Below are positions 46,731 through 56,285 of a DNA stretch of 64,000 nucleotides, piece after piece (the stretch's first letter is position 1; each line of letters begins with the position of its first letter). The notes below the pieces were generated by a model that saw only the letters and a program-made list of their open reading frames with translations, was not told the DNA's origin and searched no databases. A program made the translations under genes and the position numbers. Source of the DNA: Legionella antarctica (GTDB lineage Bacteria; Pseudomonadota; Gammaproteobacteria; Legionellales; Legionellaceae); NCBI RefSeq assembly GCF_011764505.1, contig NZ_AP022839.1, forward strand, positions 3,289,501-3,353,500, in the 5' to 3' direction.

Positions 46731-48148
46731 GTGGAAGGTATGGCTAGTTTTTGTCCAGGATTCACTCTAGCATCACCTGGTAAATGGTTCAATCCTTGCA
46801 TTGCTGTAATAGAGGTATGGTAACGCGCCGCTATTTGGGGTAAGGTTTCTCCTGTTCTTACGATATGAAATTTATTTGTAGTCATTGCTTCTATGCGCGT
46901 ACCATGAGGAGGATGATCCCAAAAATAGGCTTTGATTCCTTGAAAAATTGCCTGGCTTAACCGGATTTGATAAGCAGCATTAGTTAAATTTCTTTCCTCA
47001 ACGGGATTTGAAATAAATCCGGTTTCCACTAAAATGGACGGTATATCCGGAGATTTTAAAACCATAAACCGTGCCTGCTCCACCTTGCCGTTATGCAAGT
47101 TGGTAAAACCGCCCAATTGCCCGAGGACCCTTCCCCCCATTTGCAAACCTGAATTTATAGTTGCCGTTTGGGATAAGTCAATTAATACAGAGCGTACTAC
47201 GCCATTGGTATCATCCAATTCTTCCAGATTCACTCCACCTAGTTCGGAATAGTTTTCTTTTTCAGCAATCCAACGTGCAGCTTCACTGGTTGCTCCGCTT
47301 TGGGATAAAGCAAATACTGACGCGCCATTGGAATGAGGATTATTAAAGGCATCCGCATGAATAGAAACAAACACATCTCCATTATACTTTCTGGCAATTG
47401 CCAGGCGCTCCCTAAGGCCTACATAATAATCATCTGTGCGAGTTAAAACTGCGCGCATGCCCGGTTGTCTGTCTATTAGTTGTTTTAACTTTAGCGTTAT
47501 TGCCAGAACCACATGTTTTTCTTGGCTGCGCCCTGGACCTTTTGCTCCCGGATCCTTGCCACCATGACCTGCATCTAACACGACCACCACATCGCGCAAA
47601 TATTTATTAGAGGGGCTATGAGGAACATTAATAGGCATTTTATGAGTAATGACAGGTTGATTTTGATCCATTTTGATTGGTATTTTTGTGGAACTGGTTA
47701 TTCTCTTTTTTGATTTGGCTTGACTAAAAGGGACGTTTGAATTAATAGCCTCATGAATATTTTTGCTACCCATCAAATCGACTCGAATACCATTAACTTT
47801 TCCTTTGTACAGCCAGGGAGAAGTTTTTACCTGAACTTTTTGATTAATATCCAGTACCAATCTTAAGGATTTGGCATCAGGAGAACCACTTCGTACCTGC
47901 TTAATAAGGGAGTTTGTAATTCTTAATTGGTTTAAATTGACTCCCAGTGTCGTTGTGCTTAGATCTAATACTACGCGGTCAGGTAGAGTCAAAGTGAATA
48001 ATTTATGAGTGAACGAGCCTTTAATAGTAAAAAAAAGAGTTGTGTTATTTGGCTGCTGTGACACAGTAACATTTTTTAGCAGCGCCGCAGATGCAGCAAT
48101 AGAGCTGATAGACATCATTACCCACAAACCCCATGCGCGCATGATCAT
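46721..48148 (-). CDS. N-acetylmuramoyl-L-alanine amidase with AMIN and LysM domains (AmiB/AmiC type)
   Basis: This periplasmic enzyme cleaves septal peptidoglycan between MurNAc and L-Ala. The order is signal peptide (about 1-22), AMIN targeting domain (about 25-125), a linker, an Amidase_3 domain (about 190-415) and one LysM (about 428-472: FHIVRTGETLPQIAARY). The zinc ligands are in DAGHGGKDPGA, EKHVV and SIHADA, and the catalytic glutamate is in LVETGFISN. Gene order tsaE-amidase-mutL matches amiB of enterobacteria. FtsEX-linked activation is plausible, as ftsEX is in the same window but not adjacent. Confidence 0.93.
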   Translation of the reverse strand: MIMRAWGLWVMMSISSIAASAALLKNVTVSQQPNNTTLFFTIKGSFTHKLFTLTLPDRVVLDLSTTTLGVNLNQLRITNSLIKQVRSGSPDAKSLRLVLDINQKVQVKTSPWLYKGKVNGIRVDLMGSKNIHEAINSNVPFSQAKSKKRITSSTKIPIKMDQNQPVITHKMPINVPHSPSNKYLRDVVVVLDAGHGGKDPGAKGPGRSQEKHVVLAITLKLKQLIDRQPGMRAVLTRTDDYYVGLRERLAIARKYNGDVFVSIHADAFNNPHSNGASVFALSQSGATSEAARWIAEKENYSELGGVNLEELDDTNGVVRSVLIDLSQTATINSGLQMGGRVLGQLGGFTNLHNGKVEQARFMVLKSPDIPSILVETGFISNPVEERNLTNAAYQIRLSQAIFQGIKAYFWDHPPHGTRIEAMTTNKFHIVRTGETLPQIAARYHTSITAMQGLNHLPGDARVNPGQKLAIPSTWA

Positions 48149-48633
48149 TATTCACCTGCCAGGCAAGCTAAAATTCTTTTGCCAGTTTCGCTTGATGCGG
48201 TAATTTGCATCTCACGTCCAGCCCCTTTAATACTTAAGTTAAAACGAATATCAACTCGTGGCAAGGTTTTTCCGGCATGTTCTGCCCATTCAATAAAACA
48301 AATACTCTCATTAGAGAAATAATCCCTAAAACCTAAATATTCTAACTCATCCTCATGATGTATTCGATATAAATCGAAATGATGAATGTGAAGGTTATGG
48401 CATATATAGCTTTCTACTAATGAAAAAGTGGGACTCTTAATTGCTGACTGGATGCCCAGGCTTCTAAGCATGGCACGAACAATTGTCGTCTTACCTGCAC
48501 CAATATCCCCACTCAAAGCAACGACTAAAGGAGCGCTTAAACAAGAAGCCAGTTGTGATGCAAATTGTTCGCTGGCTTTTTCGTTAATTAGTTCTAGAGT
48601 TATTATTATTTTATCGTTTTCACCAGGATTCAT
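48148..48633 (-). CDS. tsaE: tRNA threonylcarbamoyladenosine biosynthesis ATPase TsaE
   Basis: TsaE works with TsaB and TsaD to make t6A37 in ANN-decoding tRNAs. Walker A is GDIGAGKTT, followed by SPTFSLVESY and the HFDLYRIHHEDELEYLGF segment with FIEWAEHAG, all hallmark features. At 161 residues it is typical. It overlaps the nnr stop by 4 bases and abuts the amidase start, as in the conserved yjeF-yjeE-amiB-mutL-miaA operon. Confidence 0.96.
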   Translation of the reverse strand: MNPGENDKIIITLELINEKASEQFASQLASCLSAPLVVALSGDIGAGKTTIVRAMLRSLGIQSAIKSPTFSLVESYICHNLHIHHFDLYRIHHEDELEYLGFRDYFSNESICFIEWAEHAGKTLPRVDIRFNLSIKGAGREMQITASSETGKRILACLAGE

Positions 48634-50132
48634 TTCTTAGTATTGCCATTAAGAATTTTAGGCAAAATATCAAGCAAATCGGTGGCTAATATTCCGACAT
48701 GACCCAAATCCTCTGCTACTGTATCTCCGGCACAAGCATGTACCCATACTCCTAACTTTGCCGCCTCAGCTAAAGATAGACCCTGAGCGCAAAGTCCAGC
48801 AATTATACCGCTTAATACATCACCCATTCCAGCTGTAGCCATACCAGGATTACCTTTTGGGCAAATAAAGGTCTTTTGCTCATCCGTCTCAATAATGGTC
48901 CCGATTCCTTTCAGTACCACAACACCCCCATATTGTTGTTGTATAGCCGCTGCAGATTGATATCTATCTGCCTGTATTTCTGCTCCCGAACAAGACAACA
49001 GACTACTTGCTTCGCCAGGATGCGGGGTTAAAACCCAATTATCGTCTACTTGTGGGTATTCTGATAGCAATCTCAATGCAGAGGCATCAATTAGCATGGG
49101 CAACTGCGAGGTAATTGCGGCTAAAAATAAGGTTCTTGCCCAATCACTTTCACCAAGTCCAGGCCCGATAACGCAGACTGTTGCATTAGCTAAAAGAGGT
49201 TTTAAATCCTTGGCTGTTTTAATCCCCCAAATCATCGCCTCAGGAACCAAAGGTAAAACACTGTGAGCATGTTCGGGCCAAGTGGCGATGTTTACTGACC
49301 CGGCACCTGTTCGCATCGCAGCTTTAGCTGTCAAGCTCACTGCACCTGGCATGCCGGGTCCTCCTCCTATAACCAATACGTTTCCGTAATTGCCTTTATG
49401 TGAATTCTTTTTGCGTAAAGCTAAAGGCAAAGATAGGCTATTAATATTTAACAAAAATGCGCAGGGATTCAATTTAGCGATACAGGCTTCGAGTTGTAAA
49501 TGTCTGCAATGAATTTCACCACAATAATCCGGGCCGTCTAAAGTGTACATACCTGCTTTAAGTGCAATGAACGTAAGTGTGAAATTGGCCTTGACACAGA
49601 AGTTTTCTACCTGTCCTGTATCCGCATTCAATCCCGAAGGAATATCCAGGGATACGACGGGTAATCCACTCGAATTAATCTGATGAATAGCCGTAGCGAT
49701 CACACCATGGACAGGCCCTTTTAATCCTATCCCCAACAGAGCATCTACAATTAACTCCGCCTCAGTCTCAAGTGCTTCATCTGCTGATTGACAATCAACT
49801 CCTGCAGCGAGAGCCAATAAAGCAGCATTTTTTGCTGCGGAAGGCAGGTCTTCCAAAGCGTTACATTGATATACAGTGACCGACAGCCCATGCTCATGAG
49901 CTAACCTTGCCAGGATATAACCATCGCCAGCATTATTTCCTGAGCCACAAAATACCGCTATATGCCGCACTTGAGGATATAAACGCTGTACGAAAAAAAA
50001 TGCCTCGGTTCCTGCTTGAGACATTAAATCATTTTCATCCAATGGATACAGTTGCATGGCTTGTTGCTCACAAGCTCTGATTTGATCACTGCGGTAGAGG
50101 ACATGATCTGGCTTAACCACCGTTTGCTCCAT
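48630..50132 (-). CDS. nnr: bifunctional NAD(P)H-hydrate epimerase / ADP-dependent dehydratase
   Basis: Nnr repairs hydrated NAD(P)H. The N-terminal YjeF_N epimerase half (about 1-215) shows CGSGNNAGDGYILAR and DALLGIGLKGPV. The C-terminal YjeF_C dehydratase half (about 225-500) shows GGGPGMPGAVSLTAKAA, LTPHPGEAS, VLKGIGTII and the NPGMATAGMGDVLSG nucleotide-binding segment. Both active sites look complete. It is the first gene of the nnr-tsaE-amidase-mutL-miaA operon. The 269 bases upstream (50133-50401) contain no gene I can see. Confidence 0.95.
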   Translation of the reverse strand: MEQTVVKPDHVLYRSDQIRACEQQAMQLYPLDENDLMSQAGTEAFFFVQRLYPQVRHIAVFCGSGNNAGDGYILARLAHEHGLSVTVYQCNALEDLPSAAKNAALLALAAGVDCQSADEALETEAELIVDALLGIGLKGPVHGVIATAIHQINSSGLPVVSLDIPSGLNADTGQVENFCVKANFTLTFIALKAGMYTLDGPDYCGEIHCRHLQLEACIAKLNPCAFLLNINSLSLPLALRKKNSHKGNYGNVLVIGGGPGMPGAVSLTAKAAMRTGAGSVNIATWPEHAHSVLPLVPEAMIWGIKTAKDLKPLLANATVCVIGPGLGESDWARTLFLAAITSQLPMLIDASALRLLSEYPQVDDNWVLTPHPGEASSLLSCSGAEIQADRYQSAAAIQQQYGGVVVLKGIGTIIETDEQKTFICPKGNPGMATAGMGDVLSGIIAGLCAQGLSLAEAAKLGVWVHACAGDTVAEDLGHVGILATDLLDILPKILNGNTKK

Positions 50133-50401
50133 ACTGGTTCATAGTACATAACGTCACTGTAAAGTCCAAAGTCAAGCTAAGAAAGAAAATCCCAATGCTG
50201 CGAGAGTAATACAACAATCTCGTACGGTTTTACCAAAAAACACGTTAGATTCCTTCGGTCCGCTAGCAAAGACAGTAATTTTTAGCAGTGTCTCCTGCCC
50301 ATAGCCACCTGTTGGGCAATTGGGCCAATGACATTACCTAAGGTATTACCATTAGCCAACCTACGATTTTTCTTAATTTAAAAGTGATAGTGCAAAAAAA
50401 A

Positions 50402-50803
50402 CTACTTCACCAATTTCAAAGATGGCTTTCTTGTACCAGTATCAGACTCAGATGAGCCGGAAGAGCTAGCTGGAGGAGGCCCCTCATCCTCTTCAATTGC
50501 AAAAGCAATTCCTCTGCCATTTTCTTTAGCGTAAATCTCTAAAACTGCATTTGGAAGAACAAAAATTTGCTCTGTTTGCCCTGAAAAACGAGCTGTAAAT
50601 ACAATGCGATCATTTTCCAGCAAAAGTCCCCGTGTTGCAGATGGAGAGATATTTAGTACAATACGCTCATGACGGATATGTTCCTTAGGAACCTGGACGC
50701 CCGAATAGGTCGCGTCAACCAGTATATAAGGTGTTAACTCATTATCTACAATCCAATCGTAGAAAGCGCGAATCAAGTAAGGTTTATTTGATGTCATTGC
50801 CAT
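50402..50803 (-). CDS. sspB: ClpXP protease specificity-enhancing factor SspB
   Basis: SspB delivers SsrA-tagged proteins to ClpXP. The N-terminal RAFYDWIVDNELTPYILVDA is the family signature, followed by the beta-rich substrate-binding core (RIVFTARFSGQTEQIFVP-like stretch). An acidic, Ser/Pro-rich linker leads to a short basic ClpX-docking tail ending SLKLVK, which is typical. It follows sspA by 4 bases in the usual sspA-sspB pair. Confidence 0.95.
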   Translation of the reverse strand: MAMTSNKPYLIRAFYDWIVDNELTPYILVDATYSGVQVPKEHIRHERIVLNISPSATRGLLLENDRIVFTARFSGQTEQIFVLPNAVLEIYAKENGRGIAFAIEEDEGPPPASSSGSSESDTGTRKPSLKLVK

Positions 50804-50807
50804 AATA

Positions 50808-51428
50808 TTAAGCCGCTCTTATTTGTCTCTCAGCATCTGTCAAACTCGTTTGAAACGATTCACGTTTGAACACACGCTGCATGTATGCAATTAATCCCTC
50901 AAACTCTGGCACAATTTCCAGACCTAATTTAGGCAGACGCCATAACAAAGGAGCTAAAGCACAATCCAATAATGAAAATTCATCACTTAGGAAATAAGGT
51001 TTATCAGCAAATACAGGGTCAAGACTGGTTAAACTTTCAAGTAAATTAGCTCGAGCCTGATCAGCATTTTCATCTCTATTGATGAACGTCATTAAATAAT
51101 ACCAATCCTGTTCTATTCTATGCATCATTTTACGAGTTTCTGCACGAGCAACCGGATACACAGGTAATAAAGGAGGATGAGGAAAACGTTCGTCTAAATA
51201 TTCCATAATAATCCGAGCTTCGTAAAGTACGAGCTCTCTATCAATCAGCGTTGGAACAGTGCCATATGGATTTAGGGCTAGAAGATCTGCGCCTGGCTCA
51301 TCTTGCTTTACAGCAAGAATTTCTACATTAACACCTTTTTCAGCCAACACAATACGGACCTGATGACTGTAAACATCATCAACATCAGAAAATAAAGACA
51401 TTATAGTGCGCTTTGCGACAATTGCCAT
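50808..51428 (-). CDS. sspA: stringent starvation protein A SspA
   Basis: SspA is a glutathione-S-transferase-fold protein that binds RNA polymerase and affects stationary-phase and virulence genes in several bacteria. KRTIMSLFSDVDDVYSHQVRIVLAEKG is nearly the E. coli N-terminus, followed by LNPYGTVPTLIDRELVLYEARIIMEYLDERFPHP. I placed the start at the ATG at 51428, seven bases after AGGAG. An IS66-family element now begins 134 bases upstream, cutting sspAB off from petABC. Confidence 0.96.
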   Translation of the reverse strand: MAIVAKRTIMSLFSDVDDVYSHQVRIVLAEKGVNVEILAVKQDEPGADLLALNPYGTVPTLIDRELVLYEARIIMEYLDERFPHPPLLPVYPVARAETRKMMHRIEQDWYYLMTFINRDENADQARANLLESLTSLDPVFADKPYFLSDEFSLLDCALAPLLWRLPKLGLEIVPEFEGLIAYMQRVFKRESFQTSLTDAERQIRAA

Positions 51429-51562
51429 TAGCAACTCCTATGGATTCATTAAAGCTGTATCAATAGCATTTCCATGCCAAAGAACAAAGAACAACATTCT
51501 ACCACATTTTTAACCCGCTGGGTTACTTTGCTTCTAAATCTATTTATTTATACAAATAAAAC

Positions 51563-51642
51563 GTATCCTGTCAGAATCGCCGGGTAAGTGTCTGCCACTG
51601 AGCCCGGACTAATCCGAGCCGCGCGCGTCAGCAAGCGGAATT
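51563..51642 (+). repeat. left 80-bp terminal inverted repeat of IS66-family element
   Basis: Compared with the reverse complement of the right end, 78 of 80 bases match; the differences are at repeat positions 41 and 47. The inner part contains a CGGA..TAATCCG palindrome and a GCGCGCG run. Confidence 0.95.
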
Positions 51643-51654
51643 ATCTCGAGATGC

Positions 51655-53346
51655 TTATGTGGTGCATGGAACCTGCCGCACTTTAAGTAAGATTAATTCA
51701 GCCAATGATGGCATTTCAAATTTTTTAGTCACCCTATCGTAAATATACTGATAAACGTTAACTTTCAGTTTTCTGGCCGTCTGTACAATCGTGGCAAACG
51801 TATCCTTTGATTTGGTGCCATTTTGGGAGACCGTTTGGAGATTGATGTCGCGTATCCTTGCTTGAAACCGTGTCCCTAATTCAGAGGCATTGTTGTGCAA
51901 TGGCAGAAATGGATGGTCTAACACCAATAATAACGCTTGTTTTTTAGCACGTGTCTTTGCAATGCGTTGATCTAAAACATCATAGCCTGTCGTGGTTGCG
52001 AACAAAGTATCAAATTGCATTGATAGTTGTTGGGCCATTGATTGAGATGGAGCCGTCTTGTAAGTCAATAATGCATGGTAGAAATCCCATAATTGCTCAA
52101 GAAATACAGCCAATATATTCTGATTCATATCTGAGAATGGAGTGAGTTTTTTATAATGACGACCTTCATGGATCCAGCACAGCGCATGATGTAGGGCCAA
52201 TTTATTAAACTGAGGCGCATCATCTGTCATTAAATAATGGATGAAGTATTTCGAGTGCTGATAATAGGCAAGAGCTGCTGACTCAAGAATTATGCGTCGA
52301 TTCGTGCTGTGTTTTTTTGGATTTGGAAAAAGTGTTCCCATCAAACTATCGATTGATTCACGTGTGAGGGGTTGTGCATGCAGCATTGGTTTAATTTGAT
52401 CCAACCATTTTTTTGCGAGACCAAACTCATCCATTAACTCATAAGCCTCCTGATTAAACATAAACTTTAATTGGTCTCGACACAGCAACTCCAATAAGGT
52501 CAAGCGATCTTTTTTACGACGAGTGAAGTATGCTGTAAAAAAGTCATTACATAAAACATGGGTGTAGTGATTTTTGCCGTTAACACGACTGCCTGTGTCA
52601 TCCATCTGCTGGTACAAGCCTGCGTTGCTACCGGCATCGACAATATCTTCTTTTTCCTGATGAAAAATATCATTGCCTTCTGTCAGCATGGAAGCAATTT
52701 TACCATGTGATATTTGAATACCACATGTTTTTAAAAAGCGCTCAATGGCGCTCTCCGTCATCCCTGCATCACGGTATAATGTGATGACCAGCGCTTTAAC
52801 CCCAGGACCAAATTCACTGCCCTTATATTCGCCAGGAATCGGCGCAATAAAGGTTTTTTTCAAAGATGGTGAGTAATACGTTTCCAGCTTGAATTCAACA
52901 TTATCCGTGATGATTTTTAGATCCTGGATGATTCGAATCTCAAAACCCTTGAACTTGGCGTCATCTGGCAGCGTTGCTTTGTCCAGAGCAATCGTAACAC
53001 GTCTATCAATACGTACGTTTTTTTTGTCTTTGCCTGTGTTTTTATTGTTCCCTTTACCACGTTTATTGCGATCTCCTTCAGATGAATGATTGGAATTGCC
53101 TGTATTATCGCCATTGCTACCTTTGGATTGACCGCGAATATTAGGTTTGCCCTGTTCACCCTTAAGGCGGTTTATCTCATCACGTAATACTTGGTTTTCC
53201 TCTCTGAGCAAAGCATTTTCTTCGGCAAGCATTTCGACCAAATTAACCAATACCTTAATGATAGTCACGGCCTTTTTGTCGGCAAGACTATCGATATCTT
53301 TTGTTAACTCATCTAAAACTTGTTTGATTTCTTGGCGTTTCATCAT
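51655..53346 (-). CDS. IS66-family transposase (TnpC type)
   Basis: The 563-residue protein starts with a leucine-zipper helix (LLREENQVLRDEINRLKGEQG, about 40-62), then a low-complexity Asn/Gly/Lys-rich linker (about 65-105), a zinc-finger-like/HTH region and the IS66 catalytic domain (LYQQMDDTGSRVNGKN holding the first Asp; a LHNNASELGTRFQARIR end segment with the Glu). It appears full length. It is the only gene of the element. Confidence 0.93.
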   Translation of the reverse strand: MMKRQEIKQVLDELTKDIDSLADKKAVTIIKVLVNLVEMLAEENALLREENQVLRDEINRLKGEQGKPNIRGQSKGSNGDNTGNSNHSSEGDRNKRGKGNNKNTGKDKKNVRIDRRVTIALDKATLPDDAKFKGFEIRIIQDLKIITDNVEFKLETYYSPSLKKTFIAPIPGEYKGSEFGPGVKALVITLYRDAGMTESAIERFLKTCGIQISHGKIASMLTEGNDIFHQEKEDIVDAGSNAGLYQQMDDTGSRVNGKNHYTHVLCNDFFTAYFTRRKKDRLTLLELLCRDQLKFMFNQEAYELMDEFGLAKKWLDQIKPMLHAQPLTRESIDSLMGTLFPNPKKHSTNRRIILESAALAYYQHSKYFIHYLMTDDAPQFNKLALHHALCWIHEGRHYKKLTPFSDMNQNILAVFLEQLWDFYHALLTYKTAPSQSMAQQLSMQFDTLFATTTGYDVLDQRIAKTRAKKQALLLVLDHPFLPLHNNASELGTRFQARIRDINLQTVSQNGTKSKDTFATIVQTARKLKVNVYQYIYDRVTKKFEMPSLAELILLKVRQVPCTT

Positions 53347-53598
53347 CTACCACTGCGTTACTAATGCTGATACGGCAATCATAACATGACTTTTTTTGAA
53401 CGCATTTTTCGAGTTTTAACGCCACTAAGGGCTAAGAAAAAATCTGACCTCAGGAGGGAGATGTTTTATTAGTGAAAGGGGCTACATTGTGATCTTGGGG
53501 ATCTTAGGGCATGCATATTGCATGACTTACGTTTGATATGGAAAAACATCAGTTTTACAGAAAAACCGTGTCAATAGGTATTTTGAATATTTTTAAAG

Positions 53599-53678
53599 AA
53601 TTCCGCTTGCTGACGCGCGCGGCTCGGATTAATCCGGACTCAGTGGCAGACACTTACCCGGCGATTCTGACAGGATAC
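53599..53678 (-). repeat. right 80-bp terminal inverted repeat of IS66-family element
   Basis: Reverse-complement match to the left end with two mismatches, followed at once by the second AATAAAAC duplication. It ends 25 bases beyond the petC stop. Confidence 0.95.
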
Positions 53679-53703
53679 AATAAAACACACCTGAGATTTT
53701 GAT

Positions 53704-54444
53704 TCACAACCGTCGCCAATAAACTTTTTTTAAGGAGTACGCTGCTATGAGTAAGATAGCCAAAAAAAGGATAACAAAAATGCCCAGGTGATAGCGAACT
53801 AATTTTGCAGGTTCTCCCACATAAACTAAAAAAGTCACTAAATCCTTTAAGGCAATGTCAAAATCGCCAGGCAGCATTTCACCTTGCTTTATTAATAACA
53901 AAGAATCACTATGCGATTCGTTATTCATTACTAACACCTGTTGCCCCATCAAAGGCTCTAGCGCATTTGGCATGGCAGCGTTAGGCACCAGAAGATTATT
54001 CACCCCAAAAGGCCTGGAATTATCAATGTAAAAATTTTTTAAATAACGATACAACCAGTGAGCACCTCGTTCTCTGGCAGATAATGATAAATCTGGAGGA
54101 ATAATCCCAAACCATTGTTTGGCATCTTCGGGTGGCATAGCGATTTGAATGGGATCATATAAAGCTGCCTGAGTAAAAACCAAATTATTGAGTAAATTTT
54201 TATTTATCTTTCCAGCAAAATCAGTTAACCCCAAGTCTTCTGCCATTCGGTTATAGCGCATATATTTTAAAGAATGACATCCAGAGCAATAATTCATAAA
54301 TAATTTTGCTCCTCGCTGTAACTGCTCTTTATTTTTTACATCTATAGAAACAGATTCGATGGCAACCGTGCTTGCTAAAGAAATGATAGAGATCATTGCC
54401 AAAGAGATACTGGCACAAAACAACCTGATTTTTTTTATCATCAT
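53704..54444 (-). CDS. petC: cytochrome c1 of the bc1 complex
   Basis: Cytochrome c1 accepts electrons from the Rieske protein and passes them to cytochrome c. A signal peptide of about 24 residues precedes the haem site YCSGCHSLKYMRYNRM. A methionine in the NAAMPNAL region is the probable sixth ligand, and one C-terminal helix anchors it. The start is at ATG 54444, overlapping the petB stop (ATGA); the frame is open further upstream but inside petB. It is the last gene of petABC. Confidence 0.94.
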   Translation of the reverse strand: MMIKKIRLFCASISLAMISIISLASTVAIESVSIDVKNKEQLQRGAKLFMNYCSGCHSLKYMRYNRMAEDLGLTDFAGKINKNLLNNLVFTQAALYDPIQIAMPPEDAKQWFGIIPPDLSLSARERGAHWLYRYLKNFYIDNSRPFGVNNLLVPNAAMPNALEPLMGQQVLVMNNESHSDSLLLIKQGEMLPGDFDIALKDLVTFLVYVGEPAKLVRYHLGIFVILFLAILLIAAYSLKKVYWRRL

Positions 54445-55652
54445 TGACCTATTCTTCCCGGAACAGATCGGCATGATTCAAAGCGGCTATAAAAGGGCAT
54501 TAATAAAAAATAAGAAAAATAAATTAGCGTACCGATTCGTGCGAGAAGCAGCCTTACCGGATCAACTGCAACAGTTCCCAGGTAGCCCAAGATCAATACG
54601 CTTGATACAAAGAGGAATATACTTAATTTTGAGAATACTCCTTTATATCTCATGGAACGAACAGGGCTTCGATCAAGCCATGGCATCAAAAAAAGAAGCA
54701 GGAGTGCTGCTCCCATACAAATAATACCCAATAGCTGATTGGGTATCGCGCGCAACATCGCGTAAAATGGCGCCATATACCATACCGGTGCAATATGATC
54801 TGGCGTTATCAGAGGATTAGCAGGAACAAAATTAGTGCGCTCTAAAAAAAAGCCACCCATTTCAGGTGCAAAAAAGACTACAGAAAAAAATAAGATTAAA
54901 AATAAAACCATGCCAACCAAATCTTTAACTGTATAATAAGGATGAAAAGGGATGCCGTCTAAGGGATTACCCTGCTCATCAATTGTATGGGTTATTTCAA
55001 TTCCTGCAGGATTATTTGAACCGACTTTATGCAAGGCCACGATGTGTAAGAACACCAAAAATAACATCAAAATGGGAATGCCAATCACATGTAAAGCAAA
55101 AAAACGCTGCAAAGTGACATTAGTAACTGAATAATCACCTCGTATCCAAATAACCAGATTTTTACCAATATAGGGTATCGCACCAAACAATGAAGTGATT
55201 ACTTCTGCCCCCCAATAGGACATTTGTCCCCATGGTAATAAATAGCCAAAAAAAGCCTCTGCCAAAAGCAAAAGGAATAAAAACATCCCCAAAAGCCATA
55301 CCAGCTCTCTGGGTTTTTGATAGGAACCATAAAGTAGGCCACGAAACATGTGTACGTAGATCACAATAAAAAATGCGGAAGCTCCGGTCGAATGCATGTA
55401 GCGCAACAGCCAGCCAAAATTAACATCCCGCATGATGTATTCCACAGAAGAAAATGCCTGTTCGACAGTGGGTGTATAAAACATGGTAAGCCATAGGCCG
55501 GTCGCAAATTGATTGACCAAAACGACAAAAGCCAGGGATCCGAATAAATATAAGAAATTCAAGTTCTTAGGTAAATAATAATTACTAAAATGACTTTTCC
55601 AGGTGCTAACCAAAGGAAAACGGGCGTCTAGCCAATTTAATAATCCGTTCAT
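54441..55652 (-). CDS. petB: cytochrome b of the bc1 complex
   Basis: The 403-residue polytopic protein carries two haems b. Haem-ligand histidine pairs are visible around LLRYMHSTGASAFF...VHMFRGLLYGSY and FFALHVIGIP...LVFLHIVALHKVG. The quinol-site PEWY-like position is replaced by PVWYMAPFYAMLRAIPNQLLG, a frequent variant. The C-terminal part has the subunit-IV-like helices. It lies between the Rieske and cytochrome c1 genes, 3 bases from petA. Confidence 0.95.
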   Translation of the reverse strand: MNGLLNWLDARFPLVSTWKSHFSNYYLPKNLNFLYLFGSLAFVVLVNQFATGLWLTMFYTPTVEQAFSSVEYIMRDVNFGWLLRYMHSTGASAFFIVIYVHMFRGLLYGSYQKPRELVWLLGMFLFLLLLAEAFFGYLLPWGQMSYWGAEVITSLFGAIPYIGKNLVIWIRGDYSVTNVTLQRFFALHVIGIPILMLFLVFLHIVALHKVGSNNPAGIEITHTIDEQGNPLDGIPFHPYYTVKDLVGMVLFLILFFSVVFFAPEMGGFFLERTNFVPANPLITPDHIAPVWYMAPFYAMLRAIPNQLLGIICMGAALLLLFLMPWLDRSPVRSMRYKGVFSKLSIFLFVSSVLILGYLGTVAVDPVRLLLARIGTLIYFSYFLLMPFYSRFESCRSVPGRIGQ

Positions 55653-55655
55653 AAC

Positions 55656-56285
55656 TTAATCTTCATTGCGATCCTCACCTATCACAAGGGTATGCTCGTT
55701 TATAAAGTGATGAGGAGGTACCTCTAAATTGATCGGAGCTGGAACACCCTTAAAAACCCGCCCCGAGAGATCGAAAGTTGAACCATGACACGGACAAAAA
55801 AAACCACCACGCCAATCAGAGTTTAACTCACCGGTCACAGGTTTATATTTTGGAGAACAGCCAAGATGAGTACAAATCCCAACTAAGACCAGATATTCAG
55901 GATTGATGGAACGAAATATATTTTTAGCATATTCAGGCTGTTGATCCACTAAAGATTGAGGATCCCTCAGTAAATCTTCATTCCCAATTAAACGGTGAAG
56001 CATTTCTTTTGTTCGTCTTATAATCCAGACTGGCTTGCCACGCCACGCCACAACAACTTGCTCACCCGGCTCCATTTTACTTAAGTCAACTTGAACTGGT
56101 GCTGCTGCTGCCCGAGTTTTAGCACTAGGCAGCCAGGAAGATACAAATGGAGTCAAGGCGCAGACAGCACCTACCGCAGCCAAAGCACTGGTGGAAGCTA
56201 ATAAAAAGAGACGTCGTTCTTCGTCTAAAGGTTTCTCTTTATTTTTATCCACTTTTTGATTGAGGTTAGTAATTTCATCCTTCAT
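55656..56285 (-). CDS. petA: ubiquinol-cytochrome c reductase Rieske iron-sulfur subunit
   Basis: The Rieske protein moves electrons from ubiquinol to cytochrome c1. A twin-arginine-like segment (ERRLFLLASTSALAAVGAV, with RR) and single N-terminal helix anchor it. The 2Fe-2S ligands are in CTHLGCSP and CPCHGSTFDLSGRV. The 209-residue length is normal. It is the first gene of petABC; its promoter should lie in the 670-base gap upstream. Confidence 0.96.
   Translation of the reverse strand: MKDEITNLNQKVDKNKEKPLDEERRLFLLASTSALAAVGAVCALTPFVSSWLPSAKTRAAAAPVQVDLSKMEPGEQVVVAWRGKPVWIIRRTKEMLHRLIGNEDLLRDPQSLVDQQPEYAKNIFRSINPEYLVLVGICTHLGCSPKYKPVTGELNSDWRGGFFCPCHGSTFDLSGRVFKGVPAPINLEVPPHHFINEHTLVIGEDRNED

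Larger units (their letters stand above)
51563..53678 (-). mobile_element. IS66-family insertion sequence
   Basis: The 2116-bp element has 80-bp terminal inverted repeats starting GTATCCTGTCAGAATCGCC that differ at two positions. It has an exact 8-bp target duplication AATAAAAC (51555-51562 and 53679-53686), the IS66 hallmark. It carries only the TnpC-type transposase; TnpA and TnpB are absent, as in the ISBst12-like group. It lies between petC and sspA. The long nearly perfect ends and intact transposase suggest a recent insertion. Confidence 0.95.
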
